DNA from: a virus
Virus record (IMG/VR): IMGVR_UViG_3300042453_002500
Span: 1-43,373 of that record
Strand: one strand, 5' to 3'
Length of the DNA stretch: 43,373 nt
This document shows positions 14,726-25,265 of this stretch, in pieces; position 1 is the stretch's first letter, and every line of letters starts with the position of its first letter. Both the position numbers and the translations under genes were made by a program. The notes under the pieces were generated by a model. The model was not told where the DNA came from, did no database searches, and worked only from the letters and a program-made list of their open reading frames with translations.

Positions 14726-17700
14726 TTATGTTATTTGATACCAAACATCTCCATCATATCCTTCGGTAGTTGGAGTATATGTCTGTATGTATCTGGTTCC
14801 ATAAGAATTGCTATTTGATGCAATCGATATTGTAGCACCGCTAGTAGTTATTGGATTCGTACCCGTATATCCAGTTTGAGTTACAGTTATATTAGTAATT
14901 CCAGGAGGACCAGGAGGACCAGTAACACTAGGACCAGGAGGACCAGGAGGACCAGGAGGACCAGTAACACTAGGACCAGGAGGACCAGGAGGACCAGTAA
15001 CACTAGGACCAGGAGGACCAGGAGGACCAGTAACACTAGGACCAGGAGGACCAGGAGGACCAGTAACACTAGGACCAGGAGGACCAGTAACACTAGGACC
15101 AGGAGGACCAGGAGGACCAGTAACACTAGGACCAGGAGGACCAGGAGGACCAGACAAACTATAACTAGCAACATTTGATGATGTTACAACTTCAGACCAA
15201 GATGTATTTCCATTTGCATTAGTTGCCCTAAAATATAAGTTTTGACTAAAAAATGGTGCTGCTAGTTGTAGAGCATAATAATTTGATTCATTAGAATGTG
15301 TAGAAGTAATTAAATGATACCAACTATTAGTTGTTGTTGGCCAACCTTCTGCAGTTGTTGCAGAAGATGTTTGCCAGAAACCACTATTAGTTCTTGTAGT
15401 AATATCATCTTTATCAGAAGAACTCTGAGCAGTATTTAAATATAGTGCAGTAGTTGCAGAAGTTGCATTACCACTGATAGTACCAACAAAAGTATTAGCA
15501 TGTACTTCATTCCAGCGATTAGTAGATTCGCCAAGATTTAAATTTCCATTTGATGATGGATATAACCTACTTCCAGCAACTATACCACCAGTAAAATCTC
15601 CAGCATAATTTAATGTAAGAATTGATCCAGCCTCTTTGACTAATGCTCTAGAAGTTCCAGAATTACCTCTAGATGATTGATCACCATTACCTAAAATAAA
15701 ATCAAAACCACTGTTTATAAGTTGTGGAGATGTAAGAGCATTAGAAACATTAACTATAGATGCTTCTAAGTAAATATCATCGTCATTTCCCGATACGGCA
15801 TCATTTCTAATGCCAATATGTAATCTTGTATCTTCTCCAGATTCTACATAATATCTAATAAATGCTTCATCACCAGCACCACCGGCAGGATTAGGTTGCC
15901 AGTAAATTCCTTTATCTGCACCAGAACCAACAGAAGGTCTAAAGAATCCATTGACTGTAGCAATACCAGTAACCAATAAGTTACCAGTTTGAAGATCTGT
16001 GGTGGTAACATTAGTTAAACCATTAAAAGTATTAGCATAAACTGTATCCCAACGATTAGAAGGACCACCAAGATTTAAAGTTCCATTAGTGGAAGGTGTG
16101 ATTCCAGTACCAACTCTGGCAGTAAAACTTACTGTATCGATAAGAGCATTATCTCCTAAAGTTACATTACCATTAAATACTGCATTACTATTAAAAGTAG
16201 AAATACCAGATACAATTAATTGATCATCAATAGTTGTTGTACCACCGGCAGAATCAATTGTTAGATTACCAGTAGAAGTATCAATTTCATTATCACCAGT
16301 AATTCCTATTTGAATATTATCAATTGTTGCTCCTGCATTAGCATCTACTAGTCCATTAAAAGTAGAAATACCAGATACAATTAAGTTTATAGTTGTAGTT
16401 AATCCAGAAACACCTAAGTTTCCTGCCGTCAATAAGTCTGTAGAAGGATTATAAGAAATACCAGCATCGGTATAAAGAAACTCATTACCTCTTGTGGAAT
16501 TATTAGAATCAACAAAAGTTGGATAATAAGTTATGGTTCCGGTAGTAGTTCCTGTTGATACTTGAGACGCACTATCGGCATTACCAACAAAAGCACCATT
16601 AAATTCTCTAGCATATACTTTACGCCAATAATTTGATGTACCACCTAAATCCTTACCATTAGCATCTGTACTGGATGATGAATTGGTGGATGGAAGAACA
16701 TTACTAGAAATTCTAGAAGTAAATGTTACTGTATCGGTATCGAGGTCACCTAAAGTTACATTACCATTAAATGTTGATATTCCTGATACAGTTAAATTAT
16801 TACCAACATTTAAATTCTTTTCAATACCAACACCACCTTCAACAATTAATGCCCCGGTGTCTTTATTTGTAGAATCTGTAGTATTTGATATTGTGGCGAT
16901 TCCAGATACAATTAATTGGTCATCAATAGTTGTTGTACCACCAAAGGAGTCCAGAATTAGATTACCAGTTGAGGTATCAATTTCATTATCACCAGTAATT
17001 CCTATTTGAATATTATCAATATAAGCACCACCATTGGCATCAATATAGTCATCAAATGTACTGATTCCAATTACCTTAAGATTTCTAGTTGTTGTTAGTC
17101 CAGAAACACCTAATGTTGCTATAGTTGCAATACCAGTGACCTGAAAATCTTTGGTTTTTAGAAACTCTGTAAATTCTGCTCTTCTACCACTAATTTCATC
17201 ATAAAAAATATCATCTTTTACATATAGGTCTCCACCAACATAAAAGTCACCTCCAGTTGTGGTAATTCCACCATTAGATGCTAATGTTGTGACTCCAACA
17301 ACACTTAATTGCCCACCAACATTCAGATTTTTTTCAATTCCAACGCCACCTTCAGTAACAATAGAACCAGTATTCTTATCGGTAGATTCAGTCGCATCAT
17401 TTACATAAATAGCATCATTGATTTGAGTTGTACCAGCACTCGAATCTAGAATAAGATTTCCAATAGTAGTTTCAATATTATTATCGTATATTTTAATGTT
17501 ATCGAATGTACCGACTCCGGTAATCCTTAAGTTATTGATATTAACTTGAGAACTAAAAGTTCCCACTCCAGATACATTTAAATTTTGAGTTCCAATTCTA
17601 GTAACATCAATTTCACCACCATTTATATCAACAGTTGTGAAAGTTGATAATCCAGTAGCGTTTAATCTATTCAGAGTAGTTGATTGATAAACCTGAAGAT

Positions 17701-18805
17701 TTTGAGTTGTGGTAATTCCAGTTATACCCAAATCACTATTGATATTAACTTTCTGTAAGAATGTTGATACTCCAGTTACATAAAGTTGAGATACATTAAG
17801 TTCACCAACAAACTTAGTTGCAGTTACGATTCCAGTAAAGAATGCACTTGTCCCCGTTACAAATCCAATTGTACTAACACCAGTTACTGTAAGATTGCGA
17901 GTTGTTGTAACACCAGTTACATTGAGATTATCAATAGTTGTTCCACCTTTAAAACTAGATATTCCTAAAACATCTAGTGAAACCTTTGGTTGAGTGCTAC
18001 CAACACCGACTCTATTATTGATATCATCAAATACGAAATTAAGGGCACCATCAACTAATCCGGTAGAATTATGAAACTGAACTTGTTGATATGTTCCACC
18101 GGCACCCGCTCTAATTGTACTTTGGTTTGCCCAAGTTAATCCACCAAAAATATTTTTAATTAATACTTCTGATGTATTTCCTGGTTGATTATTAAAATCA
18201 TAAATTGTTCCGGTAAGTCTCAAATCACCTTGAAGATGAAGTTCTTGTGTTGGATTTGTGGTTCCTATACCAATCAATCCAGTTGATTGTACATTAAAAA
18301 GAGTTGCTCCAGCACCAACATTTAACCCATTGCCAATGGTTAGAATCCCAACAGAACTATTAAAGACTAAACTAGGAGATGTTGCAAAATCATTTAATTC
18401 TTTAAATAATACACTCCCATTATTACCTGGTGGTGATACGGTTATTGTGGCAGCAATTGCAGGAGACCCATCAGGATTTAAATAACCAAGTACTGTAATA
18501 GCATTTCCCTTAAAATTAAGTTGACTAATACTACTAACTCCACCAGGAGGAGTTATAATTCCTTCATCATAAACACTAATTGATCCAGGAATTAATCCTC
18601 CACCAACAGGAATCCAATATCTTTCTCCCGGTCTTTCAAGAAGAGATATAACTTGATATTGAGTTCCTACAGGTATTACTTCTCCAGGTACAGCAGGATC
18701 GCCAAGATTTGGTTCTGCTTGCTGAAGATCCAAATACCTATATCTATCAGTAGATAGTGAACCCTGTGGAGTTCTTTTGACTCTATTACTAAGGTATCTT
18801 GGCAT
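14726..18805 (-). CDS. Very large tail fibre-like protein with a C-terminal collagen-like block
   Basis: A 1359-residue virion protein. The N-terminus ([14 protein letters not shown]) is followed by long Thr/Gly/Ile beta repeats ([40 protein letters not shown]). About residues 1090-1210 ([40 protein letters not shown]) resemble a fibre head or pyocin-knob-like module. Residues about 1218-1302 are collagen-like GPP triplets in blocks of [12 protein letters not shown] short C-terminal domain ends …[14 protein letters not shown]. Collagen-like triple helices are known in phage fibres as trimeric shafts. It starts 3 bases after the 18808-19476 gene. Confidence 0.78.
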   Translation of the reverse strand: MPRYLSNRVKRTPQGSLSTDRYRYLDLQQAEPNLGDPAVPGEVIPVGTQYQVISLLERPGERYWIPVGGGLIPGSISVYDEGIITPPGGVSSISQLNFKGNAITVLGYLNPDGSPAIAATITVSPPGNNGSVLFKELNDFATSPSLVFNSSVGILTIGNGLNVGAGATLFNVQSTGLIGIGTTNPTQELHLQGDLRLTGTIYDFNNQPGNTSEVLIKNIFGGLTWANQSTIRAGAGGTYQQVQFHNSTGLVDGALNFVFDDINNRVGVGSTQPKVSLDVLGISSFKGGTTIDNLNVTGVTTTRNLTVTGVSTIGFVTGTSAFFTGIVTATKFVGELNVSQLYVTGVSTFLQKVNINSDLGITGITTTQNLQVYQSTTLNRLNATGLSTFTTVDINGGEIDVTRIGTQNLNVSGVGTFSSQVNINNLRITGVGTFDNIKIYDNNIETTIGNLILDSSAGTTQINDAIYVNDATESTDKNTGSIVTEGGVGIEKNLNVGGQLSVVGVTTLASNGGITTTGGDFYVGGDLYVKDDIFYDEISGRRAEFTEFLKTKDFQVTGIATIATLGVSGLTTTRNLKVIGISTFDDYIDANGGAYIDNIQIGITGDNEIDTSTGNLILDSFGGTTTIDDQLIVSGIATISNTTDSTNKDTGALIVEGGVGIEKNLNVGNNLTVSGISTFNGNVTLGDLDTDTVTFTSRISSNVLPSTNSSSSTDANGKDLGGTSNYWRKVYAREFNGAFVGNADSASQVSTGTTTGTITYYPTFVDSNNSTRGNEFLYTDAGISYNPSTDLLTAGNLGVSGLTTTINLIVSGISTFNGLVDANAGATIDNIQIGITGDNEIDTSTGNLTIDSAGGTTTIDDQLIVSGISTFNSNAVFNGNVTLGDNALIDTVSFTARVGTGITPSTNGTLNLGGPSNRWDTVYANTFNGLTNVTTTDLQTGNLLVTGIATVNGFFRPSVGSGADKGIYWQPNPAGGAGDEAFIRYYVESGEDTRLHIGIRNDAVSGNDDDIYLEASIVNVSNALTSPQLINSGFDFILGNGDQSSRGNSGTSRALVKEAGSILTLNYAGDFTGGIVAGSRLYPSSNGNLNLGESTNRWNEVHANTFVGTISGNATSATTALYLNTAQSSSDKDDITTRTNSGFWQTSSATTAEGWPTTTNSWYHLITSTHSNESNYYALQLAAPFFSQNLYFRATNANGNTSWSEVVTSSNVASYSLSGPPGPPGPSVTGPPGPPGPSVTGPPGPSVTGPPGPPGPSVTGPPGPPGPSVTGPPGPPGPSVTGPPGPPGPPGPSVTGPPGPPGITNITVTQTGYTGTNPITTSGATISIASNSNSYGTRYIQTYTPTTEGYDGDVWYQIT
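14904..15153 (-). repeat. Collagen-like GPP repeat array (about 33-bp units)
   Basis: Seven GPSVT-ended blocks of two to four GPP or GPS triplets, plus a final GPPGPPGI. The DNA units are almost identical and use the same codons throughout, which suggests recent expansion by slippage or unequal exchange. Confidence 0.9.
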
Positions 18806-18807
18806 AA

Positions 18808-19476
18808 TTATGTCGTACTATTTTCTAGAATGCTACAAATAAATTCCATATGCAGTGGTCCAACTTGTCCACCACTTACATAAGTATGAGCAATACCAAC
18901 AACCACACCAGAATTAGTTACGAAAGTTTTGGATGTTCCAACAGATCCAATTATAGAATCAACAACGAAAGATTGTTGAGGTGATGGGAAGATTGATGTG
19001 GTTAGTCCAAATGACCCACTACAAGTAAATGCCAATCCACTCATCGTAACTTCATCACCAATATTGAAGTTATGAGGAGTGGCAGTTACAATTGTTGTTA
19101 TACCAGTAGTATTATTGTAAAAACAAGTAGAAACTGAAACAATACCCGATTGAGTTCCTTGAATTACAATAGAATCATTAATTACGGCATTTCTTTCTAG
19201 AACTAATCTTCCATCAACGATTACTACCGCATCGTTTGGTGGTACTTCTACGTCTTTAATAACTCTAATATCTCTAGTATTTCCGGAAGTTCTTGCTGAT
19301 GTACTCTTTCTTCTATGAGTAAGAGATACTGTTGGATAAGTATTGACGCCAACATTTGCAACCTGAGCATAAAGGAGAATTGCAGAAACTCCAACAGGAG
19401 TTGTATATACTATCTGTTCTCCTGGAGCAACTGGAACTGCTATAGTTAAAAATTTATTAAGTGGTGCGATTGCCAT
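18808..19476 (-). CDS. Virion structural protein, hypothetical
   Basis: A 222-residue beta-rich protein ([42 protein letters not shown]). LTHRRK near residue 53 and [19 protein letters not shown] near 75-95 suggest a compact beta-sandwich. It lies between two giant fibre genes with gaps of three bases, so it is translated from the same message. Proteins of this type are common in cyanophage tail clusters, but I cannot name the role; a connector between fibre and baseplate is one option. Confidence 0.6.
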   Translation of the reverse strand: MAIAPLNKFLTIAVPVAPGEQIVYTTPVGVSAILLYAQVANVGVNTYPTVSLTHRRKSTSARTSGNTRDIRVIKDVEVPPNDAVVIVDGRLVLERNAVINDSIVIQGTQSGIVSVSTCFYNNTTGITTIVTATPHNFNIGDEVTMSGLAFTCSGSFGLTTSIFPSPQQSFVVDSIIGSVGTSKTFVTNSGVVVGIAHTYVSGGQVGPLHMEFICSILENSTT

Positions 19477-19479
19477 ATC

Positions 19480-22400
19480 TTATCTCAATGCAAGTATGAG
19501 TGGTGTAACTTCTGCCTGTATTGCCTTACTAAAATCTCTTCCTCTGATAGTTGCAGATGGTTGATTAATTTGAAATCCTTCACCGATATCAAAATTACCT
19601 TTTTGGTCTGTACTTGTAAATGGAATTTGTGCTCCGTCTAAAGCAACAATTTCATTTTCTTTAATGGAAACTCCACCTTTAAACGGTGTTGATGTATTTA
19701 TGTCTGTGCCAGTACCGATATATTCAAAAGAATGAGAGCTTGTAAGTATACGACTGATTCTCTTTAATGAAACTTCTTCTCCACCAAATAGTTCATATGG
19801 GATAAATTCGGTAAATGTAACTGTAGTAATTCCAGTGACAGATGCTGTCTCTGTTGCAGAATCAATTGCATAATAAATTGGTTGAGTAACAACATCTGCA
19901 GCAGCAGTTCCTCCATCAATAAAAACTTTAAGATCTTGCGTTGGTAAATAATTTCTTCCACTATTTACAATATCTATTGCCGTAATTGCACCTGATACTT
20001 CATCAATTGTTGGACTTAATTCCGCAATAATTCCTTGAGGTCCTTTTGGTTGTTGAGACTGGTCATTATCATCATAAACAAATATTGTTGGAGGTGTTGC
20101 AGGACTATATCCAGAACCACTATTTGTAACTTTAATTGATTGAATTTGAACCATTGGTTCTTGAAGTATTCCGGTTCCTTGAGCATCTGGATAATTATCT
20201 AAATTAATCTTAAAGAAAAGTGCCTGACCATCATAAGGTCTTCTTTCAAGTCCGCCACCATCTCTCATATTAGCAAAGGTGACTTTATCACTTCCGGCAT
20301 CAACACCAGGTTGAGTTCTAGTTGGAGGGAAAGTACTTACAATACCAGTAAATTCAGTAGAACCTAATCCAACGGCAACTAGTCCAAAATTACCAAATGA
20401 TGAGTTGGAGTTTGTTAAATCACAAGAACCACCCGTATCAGCATAAATCGCAATATCGCAGTTGATTGTGAAAATAGAAACTAACTGAGCATATCCATTA
20501 TTGGTAATTGATACTCCAATTCCTGCCTCATTATATTGTGTAAATGAATCACAGACCATACACTTCAAATCTGCCCCAATTGTCGATGCAGTTGCGTGGT
20601 CTCCATTAATTTTCATACCAATACTTTTAGTCATAAAGTTGGTACAGTTTCGTATGTATGGACTTCTCCATCTTCCGCTTGGACCTTCATTTGCTGGTCC
20701 TGGGGCAATATAACCAGAAACTGCATAATTTGAAGGATTTGTAGGTGGAAATGCTACTGCACCGGCACCAGTATGAGCAATAGAAATATTAGAACCAGAA
20801 AAATTTACATTTTCTATTAGACATCCTCGTCTTACGTGAAATACATCTTTAGTTATATTATTTGGAACAATAGTAACTAATCTTAAATCTTGCCCGGAAA
20901 CTGAAACATCAGTTCTCAAACCAATTGGATTATTTTCAAAGTAAACACCGGAACGAACAAAAATTGTATCTCCATCTTGAGCAATTGAGGCAGCGGCACC
21001 AATAGTTCTTTTAGAATCTCCCTCCAAATATCCAGTATTTGAGTCATTTCCATCCATCGTAACCCAAATAGCATTTTGAGTTTGAACTCCCGGTGGTCTC
21101 CAAGATACACCAGTTCCTACAGATGATAAGCGATAGTCAAATTTACCAGTAGCAGTACTATTATTTACATCTATTAAAGATGAATTAAGTTCGATTGTTC
21201 CATCAAAAACAGAAGTTCCGTCAACATCTAAGTTTGCCTGAACATTTACTAAATCAGTTGCAGAATCAAGAATTAAGTTTCCAGTTCTAGTATTAATATC
21301 TGCTGCTCCAGCAGATCCAATTGTTACCTCACTAATATAGGCATTCGTAAATGCTGTTGAATTATTACCCAAATAAGCACTTTTATCAGAATCAGGAATT
21401 ATTCCGGTATTTACCTGAACTTGACCGACTAAAGTTGATGTTGAATCAACATTTAGAGTTCCGTCGACATCTAAGTCTGCCTGAACATTTACTAAATTAG
21501 TTGCGGAATCAAGATTTAAGTTTCCAGATGCAGTATCAATAGTATTATCATTAACACCATCGGCAATTCTAATCTCCCCAATATGTGCATCAGAAAATGG
21601 TAATGCGGCAGTTCCTAGATATGCACCTTCATCAGAGTCTGGTACAATACCAGTATCAACAGTTACTAGTCCTCCCAATCTTGAAGTTAAATCAACATCT
21701 AAAGTATTATTAAGAGTAGTGGCACCGTCAACATTTAGAGTTGAATCAAAATCAACCGCACCAGTAGCATGGAGAGTTCCGGTAATATCTAAAGTTGATG
21801 TTGGATTATTATTTTGAATACCAACATTTGTCATTCTATAGATATTACCACCAGCAGTAAATCCCCAAAGATCTTGGGATTGTATATCTGCTATGAATGT
21901 AGGATTACTTGGATTTGGGATGGGAATAATTGTGTCTGTTCCGGATCCAAGACTATTAAGTTGTTTGAAGTTTAATGCAGTAAAAGATTGAGCTATTCCT
22001 GTTGTTGGTATGTAAACTCCTTCATCTTGTATAAAAATACCTTCAGTAAAATTTGGTTCTAAGGATACCCAACGGATTCCATCTTCATCCATACTCAAAT
22101 AGAATCCATTATCGCCAGGAGAATTTACCGAGTCGTAAATATATTCATCAATTTTAATACTACCAATAATATCTAATTTTTGTTCTGGAAAAATACTATT
22201 AATTCCCACATTACCACTTAAACCACTAGCAGATATAACTGTGCTACCAATACCTACACCAAAATATTCAGAAACATTGAGTCTTTTAGCAAATAAATCT
22301 TCATTTGTTACGACATTACCATTAAATGTGGAAATTCCCGAGAACAAAGAATTTCCTAAGACATTAAATCGCTCAGTAACTGTTAAGTCCTTTACAATTA

Positions 22401-22602
22401 ATATATCACCAATCTCAACACTATCATTAAAAATTACTGGTCCATTAAATGTCGCACGACCATTTATTTCAATATCACCAAATATCTCTTTAGTTTTTGA
22501 TTCAAATTCATAATAAAGTGTTCCATAAATGTAAACATCCTTAAAGAACTTGGCATCCTCATTGAAATATGCTTGTTGTCCGATTACATTAATATTGGAC
22601 AT
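19480..22602 (-). CDS. Large tail fibre-like protein with pectate-lyase-type beta-helix
   Basis: A 1040-residue virion protein. The N-terminal part (1-160) has short beta repeats ATFNGPVIFNDSVEIGD and [10 protein letters not shown]. Repeats of LDVDLTSRLGG / GIVPDSDEGAYLG and NLNLDSATNLVNVQADLDVDGT occur near 290-480. From about residue 505 (WVTMDGNDSNTGYLEGDSKRTIGAAASIAQDGDTIF) to 760 the sequence has the form of a right-handed parallel beta-helix related to pectate lyases. The N-terminus (MSNINVIGQQAYFNEDAKFFKDVYIYGTLYYEFES) probably docks to the baseplate. It starts one base after the spike gene's upstream partner. Confidence 0.75.
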   Translation of the reverse strand: MSNINVIGQQAYFNEDAKFFKDVYIYGTLYYEFESKTKEIFGDIEINGRATFNGPVIFNDSVEIGDILIVKDLTVTERFNVLGNSLFSGISTFNGNVVTNEDLFAKRLNVSEYFGVGIGSTVISASGLSGNVGINSIFPEQKLDIIGSIKIDEYIYDSVNSPGDNGFYLSMDEDGIRWVSLEPNFTEGIFIQDEGVYIPTTGIAQSFTALNFKQLNSLGSGTDTIIPIPNPSNPTFIADIQSQDLWGFTAGGNIYRMTNVGIQNNNPTSTLDITGTLHATGAVDFDSTLNVDGATTLNNTLDVDLTSRLGGLVTVDTGIVPDSDEGAYLGTAALPFSDAHIGEIRIADGVNDNTIDTASGNLNLDSATNLVNVQADLDVDGTLNVDSTSTLVGQVQVNTGIIPDSDKSAYLGNNSTAFTNAYISEVTIGSAGAADINTRTGNLILDSATDLVNVQANLDVDGTSVFDGTIELNSSLIDVNNSTATGKFDYRLSSVGTGVSWRPPGVQTQNAIWVTMDGNDSNTGYLEGDSKRTIGAAASIAQDGDTIFVRSGVYFENNPIGLRTDVSVSGQDLRLVTIVPNNITKDVFHVRRGCLIENVNFSGSNISIAHTGAGAVAFPPTNPSNYAVSGYIAPGPANEGPSGRWRSPYIRNCTNFMTKSIGMKINGDHATASTIGADLKCMVCDSFTQYNEAGIGVSITNNGYAQLVSIFTINCDIAIYADTGGSCDLTNSNSSFGNFGLVAVGLGSTEFTGIVSTFPPTRTQPGVDAGSDKVTFANMRDGGGLERRPYDGQALFFKINLDNYPDAQGTGILQEPMVQIQSIKVTNSGSGYSPATPPTIFVYDDNDQSQQPKGPQGIIAELSPTIDEVSGAITAIDIVNSGRNYLPTQDLKVFIDGGTAAADVVTQPIYYAIDSATETASVTGITTVTFTEFIPYELFGGEEVSLKRISRILTSSHSFEYIGTGTDINTSTPFKGGVSIKENEIVALDGAQIPFTSTDQKGNFDIGEGFQINQPSATIRGRDFSKAIQAEVTPLILALR

Positions 22603-22603
22603 T

Positions 22604-23212
22604 TTATAATCCTACAATTGAAGTTACATTGCCACCAATGCCAATATCACCACTATCAACGAATACATCAGCAATATTAAATGCTGCATCAAGAACATCA
22701 GAACCAACAAATGTTCCGGCAAAGACTTGAGCACCCCAATTAGTATTCTTTGGTACTAGATTTCCGGTTAGTGCGTCACAATCTGCCTTATTTGCTTTGA
22801 GTAGGATTCTTCCGGAACCAGAATCTAATGTAATATTTCTCCCTGCTTTAATATCTACATCTTCATCTGCGTCAATCATAATATTTTGAGCACGAATTCT
22901 TACTCTTCCATTTTTTTCTGCGGTTATACAAACATCACCATTTCTTCCACTAATAATAATATCTACACCATTTGACTCACTTTTTTGTCCGGCAATAATT
23001 TCTATTGATCGGTCATTGTATATTCTATAATTTCCACCTTCAGCCAATCCGGTAAGACAAACATCGTTATTATTAGTTACGGCATAAAGATTATAAACCT
23101 CGGTCCCATTACAACCCATTTGAGGGTTATTCATATCTATTCTGAACTTAGGTCCAAAACTTGTTAGACTTCTTCCCTGCCAGTTTTGTTTATCAAAAGG
23201 TCTTTCTGCCAT
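22604..23212 (-). CDS. Spike-tip-like beta-helix protein (gp5 C-terminal domain-like)
   Basis: A 202-residue protein. Residues about 70-140 have the alternating hydrophobic repeat of membrane-piercing needles (GVDIIISGRNGDVCITAEKNGRVRIRAQN, then IMIDADEDVDIKAGRNITLDSGSGRILLKA in sections). This resembles the triple-stranded beta-helix of T4 gp5 and VgrG proteins. In T4 that helix is fused to the OB and lysozyme parts of gp5. Here it is a separate gene, one base after the OB-fold hub gene, so the spike seems to be split over two genes. The role in cell-envelope puncture is an inference from the fold pattern. Confidence 0.65.
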   Translation of the reverse strand: MAERPFDKQNWQGRSLTSFGPKFRIDMNNPQMGCNGTEVYNLYAVTNNNDVCLTGLAEGGNYRIYNDRSIEIIAGQKSESNGVDIIISGRNGDVCITAEKNGRVRIRAQNIMIDADEDVDIKAGRNITLDSGSGRILLKANKADCDALTGNLVPKNTNWGAQVFAGTFVGSDVLDAAFNIADVFVDSGDIGIGGNVTSIVGL

Positions 23213-23213
23213 T

Positions 23214-25265
23214 TTATGTTACACAATCTATTACTTGTTTTACTTCACCTTGGAAATCTGCTGGTGGTATATCTAGTATGGGTCTTAATATTGCACCAGA
23301 ACCAGTATCAGATTTAATAGTAATTATTGGAAGATCGTTCACAATAACTATAGTATTTATTGGTTGTATCTTAGTAATAGAACCCTCAAATATTTCAATA
23401 GAGTATTCATTACCAAATTGATCTGTTGCCGTGTCTCCACCATCTCCCCCGATATAATTTTGACCCGGATTTTGAATAATAATTTTATTCACACTATAAT
23501 TTCTGGCAATTAATGATTGTGTTTGATTTTCTGTTGAATTATTAATTACAGTATCTGCAGTTGTAGATGTGGAATTATCATATAAATCTCCTGTTGGATA
23601 ATTTTCACCTTCAGATACAATATAAATTGAATCAACCTCTCCGGCATCATTAATAGTTGCTCTGGCAACCGCACCATATCCCTGATTACAATTATCTCTA
23701 ATCTCCACGAATGGTGGGAATCTATATCCAGAACCTCCATCCGTTACTTTTGTACCAATAATACTTCCGGTTGAACCAGAAATTGCCCCAATTAATGGTA
23801 TTGCAGTTGCTCCTGTTCCACCACCACCAAAAATAGTCACAACAGGAGCACTACAAAATAGTGGTGGTCCGGTATAACAACCACCATTTTGATTTGGAAT
23901 ATTGTTTATTGCACTAAATGCACCCGCAATTCCTGAGACTCCACTCAATACATCACTGCCAGTTGCTATTGCATTAGTAGTATTTGCATTTTCAAGAATT
24001 TCATCAAAACTAGGTGCGGGTGCATTTGCCGGTCCACAACCAATTATCCATTCATCAACAATCCCATTAGATTTTCCTTTACTCTGGTTACAATCAAATA
24101 ATCCAACAAGACCTTTGATTGAATCTATACTATTACGCAAAAATCTATCAACACTAAATGATGGAACAAATTCTAAAATTGGCTGAATTCCTGCAAGTGA
24201 GTCACTTAATCCGCTTGATATTTTATTAATAATATCATTAACAAGTACTCCAGTAAATTGATTTGCGGCACAAGAAACAAAATTTTGAACATTATCAACT
24301 ACAGAATTAAGTATTTCTCCTATGAGACTGCCAAGACCACTTACGATTGCACCGGCAACACAGGAGATTTCCTGTTCTACTGCTTTAATTGGATTAACCA
24401 TCGCAGTTTGTGCGGCAACACCATCAAGATGAGCAGCAGCAGGACTTCCAGTTGCTGCTAAAGTTATACTATAAACTGAGTTATAAAGTAATTGAAGACC
24501 ACTGTTTAATATTGGTATCATACCTTTATATAAACCATTAACCATATTACCAACAAGACCATTTGTAATTGCCTGTATCTTATCGGTTACACGAGTAATT
24601 TCATTTGCAATATTTGTAAAGATTGCTGGTGCCTTAACTTTATTCAGTAAATTACCAACCTCAGTAGATATTTTACCAATAATAGTATTGTTTACTGTGT
24701 TTCCAAGTTGAATTTTGTCACCAATTGCACTAAAAGAGGAAATCTCATCATCTGCAATTGCTTCTGCTTGTTGCGGAGAAACACTTCTTGTAGACTTTTG
24801 TGATTTTGCATTTTGTTCAAGTGATTGATCAGGTTTTAAAGTTCCATTTGGTTTTGTAATCTTACTAGTATATCCGGTGAAAGGTTGAAAAGGTCCGGCA
24901 TAATCTGCAGAAGGAACCTGAGAAGTCCTACCAAAACATCCCATAATAACTGGAATCTGAGCATTATCACCATCTAAAAAGAATCCAAATACAGTATCAC
25001 CAGGAGATACTTTTATAGTAGTTGCATTATTTCCTGCTCCAGTACCTGAAGTTGTTGGTAATAAGCACTGAGCCCAGGGTAAATCTTCATTAGGAAGTTC
25101 TACCGTATTATAAGGATGATATCCCATAATACGAACCTTAAATCTATTTCCCCACCCTGCTCCATTAATTTGACCACCGTGAGCAGATTCTGGTGGAATT
25201 TGACCTACCCACCAACGAAATCCATCTCTTCCTAAAAAATTACTTTTGAGTAAAGATTCTTCCAT
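23214..25265 (-). CDS. gp5-like baseplate hub/spike protein (OB-fold), no lysozyme seen
   Basis: A 683-residue protein. The first 150 residues (FLGRDGFRWWVGQIPP, GNRFKVRIMGYHP, LPWAQCLLP, PGDTVFGFFLDGDNAQIPVIMG) match the gp5 N-terminal OB-fold that sits on the hub in contractile tails. I see no catalytic lysozyme motif; a peptidoglycan-cutting protein lies two genes upstream instead. The middle (150-430) is helical and Ala/Ile-rich. The C-terminal part (about 470-683) has two GSGYRFPP and GENYPTG-type repeats (beta-strand, PGQNYIGG). It starts at the base after the gp27-like gene, and in T4 gp5 binds gp27. Confidence 0.8.
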   Translation of the reverse strand: MEESLLKSNFLGRDGFRWWVGQIPPESAHGGQINGAGWGNRFKVRIMGYHPYNTVELPNEDLPWAQCLLPTTSGTGAGNNATTIKVSPGDTVFGFFLDGDNAQIPVIMGCFGRTSQVPSADYAGPFQPFTGYTSKITKPNGTLKPDQSLEQNAKSQKSTRSVSPQQAEAIADDEISSFSAIGDKIQLGNTVNNTIIGKISTEVGNLLNKVKAPAIFTNIANEITRVTDKIQAITNGLVGNMVNGLYKGMIPILNSGLQLLYNSVYSITLAATGSPAAAHLDGVAAQTAMVNPIKAVEQEISCVAGAIVSGLGSLIGEILNSVVDNVQNFVSCAANQFTGVLVNDIINKISSGLSDSLAGIQPILEFVPSFSVDRFLRNSIDSIKGLVGLFDCNQSKGKSNGIVDEWIIGCGPANAPAPSFDEILENANTTNAIATGSDVLSGVSGIAGAFSAINNIPNQNGGCYTGPPLFCSAPVVTIFGGGGTGATAIPLIGAISGSTGSIIGTKVTDGGSGYRFPPFVEIRDNCNQGYGAVARATINDAGEVDSIYIVSEGENYPTGDLYDNSTSTTADTVINNSTENQTQSLIARNYSVNKIIIQNPGQNYIGGDGGDTATDQFGNEYSIEIFEGSITKIQPINTIVIVNDLPIITIKSDTGSGAILRPILDIPPADFQGEVKQVIDCVT

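Noticed and set aside
14876-15178. Open frames of Arg/Thr or Leu/Val repeats on both strands, and a CRISPR-like look
   Set aside because: These are other-frame readings of the collagen repeat array; units are contiguous coding repeats without unique spacers, so it is not a CRISPR.
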